Assembly: GCA_944327845.1 (NCBI GenBank)
Contig: CALVHN010000004.1
Coordinates: 61,647-125,646, forward strand
Source: an uncultured Bacilli bacterium
GTDB lineage: Bacteria > Bacillota_I > Bacilli_A > RFN20 > CAG-826
Direction of reading: 5' to 3'
Length of the DNA stretch: 64,000 nucleotides
Positions within the stretch are counted from its first letter, which is position 1. Each line of letters opens with the position of its first letter. Both the position numbers and the translations under genes were made by a program. The notes beneath the pieces were generated by a model. It did not search any database. It worked only from the letters and a program-made list of their open reading frames with translations, and was not told where the DNA came from. Positions 1-10,900 of this stretch are shown here, in pieces.

Positions 1-697
1 AAATTGTAATCAAGAATCAAGCTTTGATGAAATGATTAAAAGTGTAAGAGCTAATCCTAATTTAATTAAAAATAATAAGATACAACCAATTACAATTTAT
101 ATAAAAGCAGAAGATAACAACAACAATTTTTCAGATGTTATTAAATTTAATCTAACATTAAGAGATAATGTTGCACCTTATTTATGTGATGAGAATTTTG
201 AGGAAATAAAAGATCCGACACTTGGATTTAACGAAGAAAGACAATATTATCCTGATATTTATGATGATTTAGAAAAAGCTTTTAGATCATATAATTATAA
301 AGCTTATGATGAAGTTGAAGGTGAAATTAAACTTATTGAAGGAAACTATTCATTACATATAAGTACTAATGGAACAATATTAAATATTTATTCAAAAAAT
401 CGTGGTACTTCGGCTAGTATTAGTGATCGTATCTCTAAAATGGTAGGAGATAAGGATGCAAGTTTTGTTTATTATCCTGAAGGATCAAGTGTATCCAAAA
501 ATCCTGAAAGAGGAATTAAATATCTTTTTATTAATACAAATGAAATTTCTTTAACTACACCTAATATTGAAGATGTATCAGAATGGAAAGGTACTGATGG
601 AAAAGGAAATGTCATACTTCCAACAGAGATAATCTTATATGGCCATACATATAAAGTAACAAAAGTTTCAAGTTTATTAGAAAGCTATATAAATTAA
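1..697 (+). CDS. C-terminal part of a secreted/surface protein (5' end outside window)
   Basis: The reading frame is open from base 2 and enters from outside the window, so the first ATG at 32 is probably internal and the real start is not visible. About 230 residues are seen. The segment with DNVAPYL is typical of the boundary between tandem Ig/cadherin-like surface domains. The end, PTEIILYGHTYKVTKV, resembles the opening of a BspA-type leucine-rich repeat (LRR_5) unit, but only the start of one unit is present before the TAA. No membrane anchor or sorting signal is visible at the C-terminus. Function is unknown; adhesion or substrate binding is an inference from the domain style. A strong terminator follows. 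Confidence 0.6.
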   Translation, partial: NCNQESSFDEMIKSVRANPNLIKNNKIQPITIYIKAEDNNNNFSDVIKFNLTLRDNVAPYLCDENFEEIKDPTLGFNEERQYYPDIYDDLEKAFRSYNYKAYDEVEGEIKLIEGNYSLHISTNGTILNIYSKNRGTSASISDRISKMVGDKDASFVYYPEGSSVSKNPERGIKYLFINTNEISLTTPNIEDVSEWKGTDGKGNVILPTEIILYGHTYKVTKVSSLLESYIN

Positions 698-700
698 AAA

Positions 701-724
701 ATAATTAAGATTAGCAAGGCTTTT
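701..724 (+). repeat. 3'-UTR repeat element, copy 1 (core ATTAGCAAGG)
   Basis: An AT-rich segment with the core ATTAGCAAGG followed by CTTTT begins three bases after the stop codon of the surface-protein gene. The same core with similar flanks recurs at 12131-12154, 28621-28644, 54577-54600 and 61532-61555, with diverged copies elsewhere. Function unknown. Confidence 0.6.
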
Positions 725-757
725 AATTATAAAATAGACAAATTTTTTAAGTTTAAA

Positions 758-800
758 ACAAGCGTTTTGTTGTAAAAACGCTTGTTTTTTTTTTTTTTTT
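758..800 (+). terminator. Rho-independent terminator
   Basis: A perfect 11-bp stem (758-768 with 775-785; ACAAGCGTTTT and its complement), a 6-base loop and a run of about 17 T. It ends the surface-protein transcript. Confidence 0.92.
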
Positions 801-923
801 TCACTAAACTTAATACTTAGAAGTAAGAATTGCTTATGAATTGCCAAATTATGTTATTTGAAATAAGTCTATTAATTCGTCGATAAGAATAATTTTCATT
901 TATTTCATATATTTTTTAGCGAG

Positions 924-952
924 TTAGTAAGCGCTTACATCTTACATATTAT
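924..952 (+). promoter_or_regulatory. LacI/CcpA-type operator inside a candidate promoter of the glycoside-hydrolase operon
   Basis: GTAAGCGCTTAC at 927-938 is a perfect 12-bp palindrome. With its flanks, AGTAAGCGCTTACA fits the cre consensus TGWAANCGNTNWCA at every position but the first. It lies between a poor -35 (TTAGTA, 924-929) and a -10-like TATTAT (947-952). A repressor of the LacI/GalR family, either CcpA or a local sugar regulator, would block transcription there. No such regulator gene is in the window. The operator is convincing; the exact promoter is tentative. Confidence 0.65.
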
Positions 953-969
953 TTAGAGGAGAAAGAAAT

Positions 970-1278
970 ATGAAAAAACATATTGTTCGATTTTTAGTGG
1001 CCTCAATGATGTTTAACTTTGGTTTTGTTGGAATGGTTGGATATGAATAACGCCACTCAAGAAGTAAAGCCAAAAGAAGCTACTTTAGAATCAATTAGTG
1101 TTATAACAACTCCTACAAAAGTTACCTATAAAAAGGTGAATCTTTTAAAAGAGGTGGAATGGTTGTAAATGAAGAGCGGAATGTTAGTCAAATAGTTGAT
1201 AAAAGTGAATATAGAAACTATATGGGTAATCTAAGCTCTATTAATTTAGATAATATTAACGTTGAATTTGGGGAATAA
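970..1278 (+). pseudogene. Decayed secreted Ig-like protein gene, two frameshifts
   Basis: A good ribosome-binding site (GAGGAG) precedes an ATG at 970. The first frame encodes a signal-peptide-like stretch (MKKHIVRFLVASMMF...) and stops at 1048. The text then continues in a second frame (TLESISVITTPTKVTYK), which matches the start of bacterial Ig-like domains found in surface proteins. It returns to the first frame as GESFKRGGMVVNEE and runs to a TAA at 1276, two bases before the GH3 start. Two compensating indels therefore broke a secreted Ig-like protein of about 100 residues. It is the first cistron behind the operator and may now serve only as leader for the operon. Sequencing error could also cause this, though two errors in 300 bases would be unusual. 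Confidence 0.65.
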
Positions 1279-1280
1279 TT

Positions 1281-4277
1281 ATGAAATTAAAAGTAAATAA
1301 ATTAACAATTGGTAGAATCGCTCAACTTATCGGAGCAACAGTAATTACTGGGGCTGCTATTGCTGGAACTTGTGTTGCCGCTTTTTTCGCTCCATATATT
1401 ACAACCTTTTTAAGCGGAACAGGTGCTGGCAACTTTGAAAGCGACGAGTATAAACAAGCTGCTGCATTATCCGATGAACTTTGTCAAAAAGTTGAGGAAG
1501 AAGGCGTAGTTTTACTTAAAAACAAAAATAATGCTTTACCTCTTGATACTGATAAAGTAAATCTTTTTGGATGGAGAAGCACAGATCAAGGTTTCCATCT
1601 TTCAGGTATTGGAAGTGGAGCATCAACAATTAATGAAAATAAGAAAGTAACATTACTTGATGCTTTTGAAAAAGAAGATATTCAATATAATCAAGAATTA
1701 ATCGATTTTTATAATGATTATGATGACTTTGAAGGTGGTTATGGCACTGGAACAAGTAACAGAATGCCTTTTAGAGAACCTTCACTTAATGAATATAGTG
1801 ATGACTTGATTAATAACGCTATTGAATTTTCAGATGTAGCTATTGTTACTATTTCTCGTGTTAGTGGAGAAAACGTTGGAGAAATTCCAATGACTCAAGA
1901 TAAGATTCATCAAAACGATGATTCTTCAAGACATTATCTTGAATTAACCACTGAAGAAGAAGATTTACTTAAAATGTGTAGAGAAAACTTCTCTAAAGTC
2001 ATTGTTCTTTTAAATACTTCTAATCAGATGGAATTAGGTTTCTTAGAAGATTTAGACATTGATGCTGCTTTACTTGTTGGTTTAACTGGCCAATCTGGTG
2101 CTTTAGCTATTCCTCGTATTTTAAAAGGAGATATTAATCCATCTGGTAGAACTGCTGATATTTTCCCATACGATTTAACAAATGATCCTACATTTAATAA
2201 CTATGCTAGAAGTTGGGATAATGTTACTTATGCAGAAGATATTTATTATGGATATAAATACTATGAAACTGCAGATAATATCGGTAATTTTAGTTCTGTT
2301 AATAATGAATATGGTGAAGGATATAATGGAGTTATTCAATATCCATTTGGATATGGTTTAAGCTATTCAGAATTTGAATGGGGTATTGAAAAAATTGATG
2401 TTAATGGCACTGAATACTCTAAGGATGAAGATATTCCTTTAACTAAAGATAGCGAAGTTACTATTACATTAAGATGTACTAATATAGGTTCAGTTGCTGG
2501 GAAAGATGTTATGCAACTTTATGTAAGCGCTCCTTATACTCAAGGTGAAATTGAAAAACCTTCTATTAAATTAATAGATTTTGAAAAGACTACTGATATA
2601 AATGGTGGCTTGACACAAAGTGAAATTAATTTATCATTTAACGCTTATGATTTAGCTTCTTATGATTGCTATGATGCTAATGATAATGGCAGTGCAACTT
2701 GGGAATTAGATGCTGGTGAATATGAAATTAAATTCATGGAAAATTCTCATTTTAGTAAAGCAATGGTTGAGGGAGATCCAACTTCTTTAACTTTTGTTGT
2801 AGGAAATGGAACAACTGCAAATGCTCAAGATATTATTTTTGATAAAGATTCTGTTAGCGGACATACTGTTGAAAATGTTTTTACTGGAGATACAGCTATA
2901 GCTGAAGTTCCAATAGATGGAAGTACAGTTTTTGAAAATGGCGTTGATTATTTTTCAAGATCAGATAATTTTTCAAAAATTCCTGAAAATCAAGGCTCAC
3001 CAGATGTTTCAAGCGAAGTATCAAAAGCAAATAATTATGAAAATACAGGATTTAATCAAGACACAATGCCTACATTAAATCAAAATCACGGTCATTACTT
3101 AAATACTTATTCTGATGGAAGCCAACCAAGCTTAACAGATTTAAGAAATAACATTCGTGACGAAAACAATCCAAATAGACTTGTATATAATGAAGAATTA
3201 ATTTACACAATTGGTGAAAATTATAATTCTGACGAACTTAATGAAATTGTAGATCAATTAAGCGCGGATGAAGCTTGTCAAATTGTTGAAGATTCTGGAT
3301 TTGGTACGCCTGCAATCGAATCGATTGGAAAAACTAGAAGTTATGATTTTGATGGTCCTGCTGGATTTAACACTAACACTCAAACCGGTATTACTTCTGG
3401 AGAATGGACAGCTTATCCAAATCAAACATTAATTGGACAAACATTCTCAAAACGTATTGCTAAAGAAATCGGTTTATCAATGGGTGCAGAAGGTAGACTT
3501 ACTGGTTTACAAGGTTGGTATGCTCCTGTTGTTAATTTACATCGTTCTCCATTTAATGGTAGAAACTATGAAATGTATTCTGAAGATCCAGTTTTATCAG
3601 GCTTATTAGCTGCAGAAACTATTGATGGAGCTAAAGCTAATGGAGTTTATTGTTATGTCAAACACTTTGGTCCAACTGAACCTGGTCAAAACTCAAGAAA
3701 TTTAAATACTTGGTTAACTGAACAAAACTTAAGAGAAAATTACTTTAAAGCTTTTGAAATTGCTATTAAAGAAGGTGAAGCTGTTGCTGTTATGTCTTCA
3801 TTTAGTTCAATTGGTGGTGTTTGGAGTGGTGCTAATAATGGCGCTAATATCACAATTTTAAGAGATGAATGGGGCTTTAAAGGTTCTGTTCTTACTGACT
3901 GGAGTGATGGTGGTGGAAATATGAATCCTCATGATGGTGTAAGAGGTGGAAATGATATTTGGTTAAATCCAAATGTTGGTAATAACGCTAATAAATTAAA
4001 TAGAAGTAATGCTACTGATGTATATTGTGCAAAAATGGCAGCTAAGAATGTAATTTATACTTACTGCAATACAAAATATTATTCAGAAGTAGCTTATGAT
4101 CATGATCAAGACGATGTTTCTTATCCAATTGGCGAATATAATATTACTCCTCCATTCCCATGGTGGATTCCATTACTTGCTGCACTTGACGTTGTTTTAA
4201 TTGGTGGTTCACTTACTTGGGCAGGATTTACTTTATTCTATCCAGGAAAGAAAAAACCTGAAGGCACAGATTTATAG
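1281..4277 (+). CDS. Membrane-anchored GH3 beta-glucosidase with permuted domains
   Basis: The 998-residue protein hydrolyses beta-glucosidic (or related) bonds with the retaining mechanism of family GH3. Domain order is unusual: an N-terminal membrane segment (about 9-44), the GH3 C-terminal domain (from about 55, EEEGVVLLKNKNNALPL), an Fn3-like domain (about 360-455, VMQLYVSAPY), then the GH3 (alpha/beta)8 catalytic domain (about 640-930) and a second membrane helix (about 960-985) with a Lys-rich tail. The catalytic domain shows DFDGPAGF, the NYEMYSEDPVLSG substrate loop, a KHF motif and the nucleophile Asp in GSVLTDW (about residue 872). Permuted GH3s are known; anchoring at both ends is less common. 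The start ATG follows the pseudogene stop by two bases with a GGGGA-like site. It heads the operon with GH5, an Ig lipoprotein and a paralogue. Confidence 0.9.
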   Translation: MKLKVNKLTIGRIAQLIGATVITGAAIAGTCVAAFFAPYITTFLSGTGAGNFESDEYKQAAALSDELCQKVEEEGVVLLKNKNNALPLDTDKVNLFGWRSTDQGFHLSGIGSGASTINENKKVTLLDAFEKEDIQYNQELIDFYNDYDDFEGGYGTGTSNRMPFREPSLNEYSDDLINNAIEFSDVAIVTISRVSGENVGEIPMTQDKIHQNDDSSRHYLELTTEEEDLLKMCRENFSKVIVLLNTSNQMELGFLEDLDIDAALLVGLTGQSGALAIPRILKGDINPSGRTADIFPYDLTNDPTFNNYARSWDNVTYAEDIYYGYKYYETADNIGNFSSVNNEYGEGYNGVIQYPFGYGLSYSEFEWGIEKIDVNGTEYSKDEDIPLTKDSEVTITLRCTNIGSVAGKDVMQLYVSAPYTQGEIEKPSIKLIDFEKTTDINGGLTQSEINLSFNAYDLASYDCYDANDNGSATWELDAGEYEIKFMENSHFSKAMVEGDPTSLTFVVGNGTTANAQDIIFDKDSVSGHTVENVFTGDTAIAEVPIDGSTVFENGVDYFSRSDNFSKIPENQGSPDVSSEVSKANNYENTGFNQDTMPTLNQNHGHYLNTYSDGSQPSLTDLRNNIRDENNPNRLVYNEELIYTIGENYNSDELNEIVDQLSADEACQIVEDSGFGTPAIESIGKTRSYDFDGPAGFNTNTQTGITSGEWTAYPNQTLIGQTFSKRIAKEIGLSMGAEGRLTGLQGWYAPVVNLHRSPFNGRNYEMYSEDPVLSGLLAAETIDGAKANGVYCYVKHFGPTEPGQNSRNLNTWLTEQNLRENYFKAFEIAIKEGEAVAVMSSFSSIGGVWSGANNGANITILRDEWGFKGSVLTDWSDGGGNMNPHDGVRGGNDIWLNPNVGNNANKLNRSNATDVYCAKMAAKNVIYTYCNTKYYSEVAYDHDQDDVSYPIGEYNITPPFPWWIPLLAALDVVLIGGSLTWAGFTLFYPGKKKPEGTDL

Positions 4278-4280
4278 TTT

Positions 4281-5636
4281 ATGAAACATCCATTCATTAA
4301 AAAAATAATTATCTCTTTATCTATTTTAATGATCGGTTCATTATCTCTTGTTTCTTGTAATCCTAATGAAGAGGAAGGTAAAACTCCCTCTTCATATGAT
4401 AAATTTTTTACTTATTCTGGGAAATTTGATGAAAAAGATTATTTAAAAGTCTTTGATGATAAAGTTAAAAAAGTTGGAAACGATAATAATGGCGGAGAGG
4501 AAGTTATATTAAGGGGATTTAATGCCGGAGGATATCTTATTATTGAACATTGGATGTCTGCTTTTCAACCTTTTAGTCCAAATCCTGATGAAAATGGAGA
4601 TCGATTTGATCATGAAACTGTGACAAATATCTTTACAAGAAGATTTGGAAAAGAAAGAACCGTTGAACTATGGAGCCATTATCGCGACTCTTTTTGGACT
4701 AATAATGATTATTTAAATGCTAAGGAAATGGGTGTTAATTCTATTAGATTACCTTTTTCTTATATGAGTATTGATCCTGAATACAATAATGTTTATGAGA
4801 TTGAAGGAGAAAAATATAATTTCGAAGTCCTTGATAATTTCATCAAAAACTGTGCAGATCAAGGGATTTATGTAATTTTAGATCTTCATGGGGCTTATGG
4901 TTCTCAAAATGGTCAAGACCATTCTGGAACTGAACTTGGAAGTGCAAGCGAGGTTGATTTTTATACGAACGAAGAGAAGCAGCAAAAAACCATTGATTTA
5001 TGGGTTGAAATAACTAAAAGATATAAAGATAATCCAGCGATTGCTTGCTTCGATTTATTAAATGAACCAGGAGAGAAAGCTAATCAAACAGGAGAATTGC
5101 ATTGGGAATTTTATGATAAATTAACTAAAGCAATTAGAGAAGTCGATACTGACCGTATATTAATGTATGAATCTTGTTGGGATGGAAAAAATCTTCCAGA
5201 TCCTAGCTTATATAACTGGGATAACTGCATATATTCATATCATAACTATACAAATACAGAAGATATCAATAGCCATTTAAATAGTTTCAGAAATAAGTTA
5301 AATGGAATTGACTATGAAACTTTTGATGGTCCATATAATATGGGTGAATTTACTTGTTATGGGAATAAAGATAGCTGGAACCAGACATTAGATTTTTTAA
5401 ATGATAATGGTTGGTCATGGCATACATGGACTTATAAATTAAATATTAAACCAAATGGATATAACTATCCTGGATGGGGGATTTATTACACACATGCAAA
5501 TCCAGTCGATCCTTTAACTGATAGTTATGATGAAATTTGGAATAAGTTTGATGAAGTTAATACTTTAAAAGGCGAAGATATGAGATTTAATGACGGAACA
5601 CCATTAAGATCAATCATTCGAAATCACATTAATTAG
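4281..5636 (+). CDS. GH5 lipoprotein, probable exo-beta-1,3-glucanase-like glucanase
   Basis: The 451-residue protein starts with a lipoprotein signal (lipobox LVSC, Cys about 26), so it acts on the outer face of the membrane. It is a GH5 retaining glycosidase. The acid/base Glu lies in DLLNEPGE (about 262) and the nucleophile Glu in NMGEFTCYG (about 355). GFNAGGYLIIEHW near the N-terminus and LHGAYGSQNGQDHSG are close to the hallmark signatures of the exo-1,3-glucanase subfamily (GH5_9), and this is why beta-1,3-glucan is the favoured substrate; that is inferred, not proved. It starts three bases after the upstream GH3 stop with no clear Shine-Dalgarno site, which suggests translational coupling. 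An imperfect hairpin follows the stop (about 5637-5662). Confidence 0.88.
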   Translation: MKHPFIKKIIISLSILMIGSLSLVSCNPNEEEGKTPSSYDKFFTYSGKFDEKDYLKVFDDKVKKVGNDNNGGEEVILRGFNAGGYLIIEHWMSAFQPFSPNPDENGDRFDHETVTNIFTRRFGKERTVELWSHYRDSFWTNNDYLNAKEMGVNSIRLPFSYMSIDPEYNNVYEIEGEKYNFEVLDNFIKNCADQGIYVILDLHGAYGSQNGQDHSGTELGSASEVDFYTNEEKQQKTIDLWVEITKRYKDNPAIACFDLLNEPGEKANQTGELHWEFYDKLTKAIREVDTDRILMYESCWDGKNLPDPSLYNWDNCIYSYHNYTNTEDINSHLNSFRNKLNGIDYETFDGPYNMGEFTCYGNKDSWNQTLDFLNDNGWSWHTWTYKLNIKPNGYNYPGWGIYYTHANPVDPLTDSYDEIWNKFDEVNTLKGEDMRFNDGTPLRSIIRNHIN

Positions 5637-5692
5637 ATATAAAATTCGTAAAGAATTTATATAAAGAATTTGAATAATAGGAGGAAAAAAAT

Positions 5693-7858
5693 ATGAAATT
5701 ATTCAAAAAAACAAAATTATTTGTTTCATTATTAAGCTTACCTATTTTAGCAAGCGTATCATATGGCTTAGTTAGCTGTGGAGAAAGTGTTGTTAATCAT
5801 TCAATAACTTGGGAATATGATAAAGATAAGGTAAGTGTAACTGTAAGTGAAGGAGAACTTCCAACAACATTTGCTGAAGGAGAAGAACTTACATTTACTG
5901 TTAAGCCAAATAAAGGCTATGAAATTTTAAGAGTTTCAAAAAATGGCACAAGAATTTCAGGTAGAAATGGAACTTATACAACTGTAATTGAAGAAGATAG
6001 TACTATTTCTATTACACTTGAAGAAGTTATTAGCGGACTTACCATTACTAAGAATCCTGATAAACTTGATTATTTAGATGGTGAAGAAGTTGATGTCACT
6101 GGAATGGAAGTTACAGTAAATTATGAAACTGGAAGAAGTGAAGAAATTGAATATGGTGGAAGTAATGGATATTCTGTTTCTCCTTCTACTTTAAGTGGTG
6201 GTGATACTTCTTTTAGAGTTGTCTATGAAGATGTATCTACTACTGTTATGCTTGATGATGTTGTTCAATTTAGGGTTAGTGTTGGATTTAGTGGAGCAAC
6301 TGTTGCTGAAGAATATAAAACATATCTTGAAGGGTTAGATCTTGATAATTTCACATATGCTGACACAGTTGGCTTTACTTTTACTTATTATAATAACTTA
6401 CCTGAAGAAGGTGTTTTATTACCTACAAAAGAACAAATGACTAGAGAAAATAGTAATTTTATTAATTGGAGTGGTGCAACTGACGGAAAAATTACTAATG
6501 ATTCTGGTAGTGTAGAAATAACTGCAAATTGGGAATATAACCTTGTTATTCCTGAATCAATCAATTTTGAAGTTGTTGAAGGTGTTCCTTATCTTGTATT
6601 TAATGGCCAATTTGGAATCGATGATGTTTCACTTTCCTTGTATCTTTATGAAGGCAATGATAAAGTAGAACTTCGTACTGAACAAATAGTTTCTGGAAAA
6701 GCAGGAGATGATTTTACTTATCGATTTGATTTAAGAGAACTTTCTGGTCATAATGAAGGCGCATATAAGGGTAAATGGATGGACATTAAATTCTTAGCTG
6801 AAATTGGTGATAGAGAAGAAGTTCAAGATATCAGAGTAGATGAAATTGAAGTTGATTTAAATAACAAGATTAGAGCTGGCGGATATACTTATCGTTTTGA
6901 AACCTATACAGCTGGCGGAGTTACATCATTAAAAGTAGTTTTTGAAGAAAACCACTATACTTATAATATTAGTTTCAGCACTGAAGAAAACATTACATAT
7001 TTAGATATTAATGGTGCTGTTTCTCGTGAAGAATATTATGGAAAATATCTTGAAATTTCTTGGTATCAAAATGGTAATGGTGAATTTAATCAAGCTGGTT
7101 CTTTAATTAATGTAACTGATGGAACCTTTAATGTTAGCGTTGATTTAAGTAAATTTAATTTTGGCAATATGGCTTATGCTCATGTCACTATTAGAGAAAG
7201 TGAAGATAGTACTAGTGCAATCTTATTTGGTGGAACAAATATAAATCTTGCAACCGGAGATTGTTTAACAGCATTTAATCCATTTGATGAAAGAGTCGGT
7301 GAAATTTCTAGCGGTATTACAACTAATAAAGAAGGCATTCATTATTTTGTTGGAAGCTCAAATGGTTTAGCTTTATATGTTAAAGATGAAAGAATCAAAG
7401 TTTCTTCAATTACCCTTAGTCAAAATGAAGGAGTAGTTTACTATAATTTAACTCTTTCTTATCTTTTCTATGAAGAAAGTTACATGGTTAATCCTTGGTT
7501 AGATTTCCAAACTGTTAATGGAAATTGGGCAAGACATTTATTAGGGAGACCAGGAGATGAAAATTCTACAATTATTGTTGATTCAAAAGCTGATGAAAAT
7601 TTAGTTACATTTAGTATCCCAGTAAGCAATAATTCTTCTATTTTAAATGCTGTTGGTGATGCTGGTGCATGTTTTATGGGACATTATTCATATAAAGACA
7701 CTCAACCTGAAGGAGATGGTGATTGGACAAATTCAGAAATAGCTACATTTGATTCTACAAGTATTACAAATAATGGTTATGTATTTAAACTTGTTGGTCA
7801 GGCTGAAGCTGGTGTTAATTGGGGTAATGCTTTCCTTAATATAACTAAAGCTGCATAA
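5693..7858 (+). CDS. Ig-like/InlB-repeat lipoprotein of the glucan operon
   Basis: This 721-residue protein has a good AGGAGG site and a lipobox (LVSC), so it is a surface lipoprotein. After the Cys come a bacterial-repeat domain (about 35-105, with FTVKPNKGYEIL), a bacterial Ig-like group-3 domain (about 110-185, LDYLDGEEVDVTGMEVTV) and an InlB B-repeat-like segment (about 200-275, ending NFINWSG...ITANW). The remaining 440 residues are beta-rich, with no catalytic motif I recognise, and may be carbohydrate-binding modules. Its position between GH5 and the second GH3 suggests a substrate-binding role, comparable in purpose to a glycan-binding surface protein. That role is inferred from context. 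Confidence 0.65.
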   Translation: MKLFKKTKLFVSLLSLPILASVSYGLVSCGESVVNHSITWEYDKDKVSVTVSEGELPTTFAEGEELTFTVKPNKGYEILRVSKNGTRISGRNGTYTTVIEEDSTISITLEEVISGLTITKNPDKLDYLDGEEVDVTGMEVTVNYETGRSEEIEYGGSNGYSVSPSTLSGGDTSFRVVYEDVSTTVMLDDVVQFRVSVGFSGATVAEEYKTYLEGLDLDNFTYADTVGFTFTYYNNLPEEGVLLPTKEQMTRENSNFINWSGATDGKITNDSGSVEITANWEYNLVIPESINFEVVEGVPYLVFNGQFGIDDVSLSLYLYEGNDKVELRTEQIVSGKAGDDFTYRFDLRELSGHNEGAYKGKWMDIKFLAEIGDREEVQDIRVDEIEVDLNNKIRAGGYTYRFETYTAGGVTSLKVVFEENHYTYNISFSTEENITYLDINGAVSREEYYGKYLEISWYQNGNGEFNQAGSLINVTDGTFNVSVDLSKFNFGNMAYAHVTIRESEDSTSAILFGGTNINLATGDCLTAFNPFDERVGEISSGITTNKEGIHYFVGSSNGLALYVKDERIKVSSITLSQNEGVVYYNLTLSYLFYEESYMVNPWLDFQTVNGNWARHLLGRPGDENSTIIVDSKADENLVTFSIPVSNNSSILNAVGDAGACFMGHYSYKDTQPEGDGDWTNSEIATFDSTSITNNGYVFKLVGQAEAGVNWGNAFLNITKAA

Positions 7859-7873
7859 TTTAAAAAAATAAAA

Positions 7874-7908
7874 GTTAAGTGATCTTATTTTGGTTAAGAT
7901 CACTTAAC
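7874..7908. other. Strong intercistronic hairpin
   Basis: A perfect 14-bp stem (GTTAAGTGATCTTA at 7874-7887 with its complement at 7895-7908) and a 7-base loop lie between two operon genes. On the plus strand no T-run follows, so it is more likely an mRNA stabiliser or partial attenuator than a terminator. On the minus strand a T-rich run follows, but no minus-strand gene is nearby. Confidence 0.7.
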
Positions 7909-7932
7909 TACAATAAATAACGAGGATAATAT

Positions 7933-10900
7933 ATGACAAAAAAAGGAAAAATAATAAATTTTGCTGCAATAGGAGTTGTAGCTGCAATTGTTGTTACTCT
8001 TAATGTTTTATGTTTATCTACTTTTAGAGATCAAATTCAAACTTTTCTTATAGGTGGAGGAACAGCAAATCAAGAAACTATTACTCAAAGTAAGGAAGAA
8101 GGCGAAGCTCTTGCAGAAGATATTGTTGATGAAGGTTCAGTATTAGTTAAAAATGAAAATAATACTTTACCTTTAAGCAAACAAGCAAATAATAAAGTTA
8201 ATGTATTTGGTTGGGGTTCATCTTATTGGATTACTGGTGGAAGTGGTAGCGGACGTGTCGTTAATACCGCTGGAAACTTAAAAGCTGAAACCGATCTTTT
8301 AAAAGCCTTAGAAAATGAAAATATTGAATACAATACAGATTTAACAGATTTTTATGTTAATTATGAAGCTAATAGACCACATTATTCAACAAGTGAAGGA
8401 ACATTAAATGCTTATGATTACGAGTATTATCGTATTATTGAGCCTTCAATGGATGAATATGGCGATAATTTATTAGCAGATGCTGAAGAGTTTTCTGATA
8501 CTGCAATTGTTGTTATAGGTAGGGCAGCAGGTGAATCTAGTGATGCTCCAAAAGTTCAATATAAAGGAAATAGTACAAATTCAAGAGTTGATGATTCAAC
8601 AAGACATTATTTAGAAATTTCGACCGAAGAAGAAGATTTACTTGAATATGTTGGTTCTACTTTTGAAAATGTTGTAGTAGTGATTAATTCAACAAATACT
8701 ATGGAACTTGGATTTCTCGATACAATCGAAGGAATTGATTCTTGTTTAATTGTTGGTGCAACTGGTATTAATGCTGCTAGTGGTGTTGTTAATGTTTTAT
8801 ACGGAGATGCAAATCCTAGTGGAAAATTAACTGATACTTATGCTTATGATATGTCAACTGCTGCAAGTTATATCAATGCAGGTATAGAAGGAGAAAATTT
8901 CTATACAAATGGCAATGGATTATATCCTGCAGATGGAACAACTCAAGGTAATCTTGGACATGATGGAGTAAGATATCCTGGTGTTGCTTATGTTGATTAT
9001 CAAGAAAGTATTTATGTTGGATATAAGTGGTATGAAACTGCTAATACAGAAGGTTTTTGGGATGATGTTGATAACGAATATGGAGTAGGTTATGAAGGTG
9101 TAGTTCAATATCCTTTTGGATATGGGTTATCTTATACCGAAAACTTTTTATGGAATATAACTGATATTTCTCTTCCTTCTGGAAGTAATTTAACAAGAGA
9201 CAGTGAAATAGAAATTGAAGTTACTGTTACTAATGATGGAACAGTTGCAGGTGCTGATGTTGTTGAACTTTATTACACCGCACCTTATTATGATGGCGAA
9301 ATTGAAAAATCTAGCGTTAATCTTATAGATTTTGCAAAAACTCCAGTTCTTCAACCTGATCAATCTGTTGCATTAACTTTGTCAGTAAGTGCTTATGATA
9401 TGGCAAGTTATGATTGCTACGATTTAAATGAAAATGATGCAACAACTTATGAATTAGATCAAGGTGAATATCAATTATCATTAAGAACTGATGCTCATAC
9501 TATTAAAGAGGAATTAGAAGTTAATGGATTAAGTGCAGAAGAAGAACCAGTTTTAACTTACAATTTAGCTCAAACAGAAATATTTGATACTGATCCTTAC
9601 ACAGAAAATAAAGTAACAAATCATTTTACTGGTGAAAATGCAACAGATGGATGTTCAATTGATGGCAATAGTGATACAACTAATGTTGAATATTTATCAC
9701 GTGCTGATTTTGAAAGAACTTTCCCTGATGAACTTAATAGTGCTCGTGCTTTAGATGATTCTCAAAAAGAATATAATTTATATACTTCAAATCATGCAAA
9801 TGATTTTATTAATCCTGATGATGAGCCAGTTACATTTAATTCTGATGAAACAGAACATATGCTTTATGATCCTGCTAAAAATTATGAAATTACTGAACTT
9901 GGCTTGGAACTTGGCAAAAATTATGATGATCCAAGATGGGATGAAGTTCTTGATCAAATGAGTCAAGATGAAATGAGAAATCTTGTTTTACATGGATATG
10001 TTGGAACAAGACCAGTCGGTAGTGTTGGTAAACCTCAATTTACCGATGTTGATGGTCCTGCACAATTTGGTTCATTTAATCTTCCTAGAAGGGGAGTTGG
10101 CTATCCTAATGCTACAGTTTTAGCTCAAACATGGTCTAAGTCTCTTGCTTATAACTATGGTATTGCAATGGGTGAAATTGCTCGTAACCTTGGATATGAT
10201 GGATGGTATGGACCTGGAATGAATTTACATCGTTCTCCTTTTGGTGGAAGAAACTATGAATATTATAGTGAAGATCCAATTTTATCTGGAATTATGGGTG
10301 CTAACTCTGTTAGAGGTGCAAAGAACCGTGGTGTTTATTCTTATTTAAAACATTTAGCTGTTTATGATCAAGAATCATATCGTGATGGTTTATATACTTG
10401 GTTAACAGAACAAGCATTTAGAGAAAACTTCCTTAAACCTTTCCAAATGACCGTTCAAGAAGGTGGAGCATCTGGAATCATGACTTCTTATAATAGAGTT
10501 GGTGGAGTTTGGGCTGGTGGAAGCTATGCTTTACTTACTGAAGTTGTTAAAGAAGAATGGGGCTTTAAAGGTACAATTCTTACCGACTATGCAGATCATC
10601 ATTCATTTATGAATATGGACCATGCTTTAAGAGCTGGTGGAGATTTATGGATGGATGGTTTTCAAAGTAATGGTCAATTTAGATTTGAAACTCAATCTAA
10701 CACTTTCTGGCAAAATATGAGGAGAGCATCTAAGAATATTCTTTATACCGGAGTTAATGCAATTTATACTGCTGCAAATCCAGTTGGTGATAATGAAGAA
10801 TCATTTATTATTGGTGGTAGATATGTTCCTAATACTTCTTGGATGATTGCTTTCTATGTTTTAGATCCAGTTATCTTCATTGGATTAGGAGCATGGGGAG

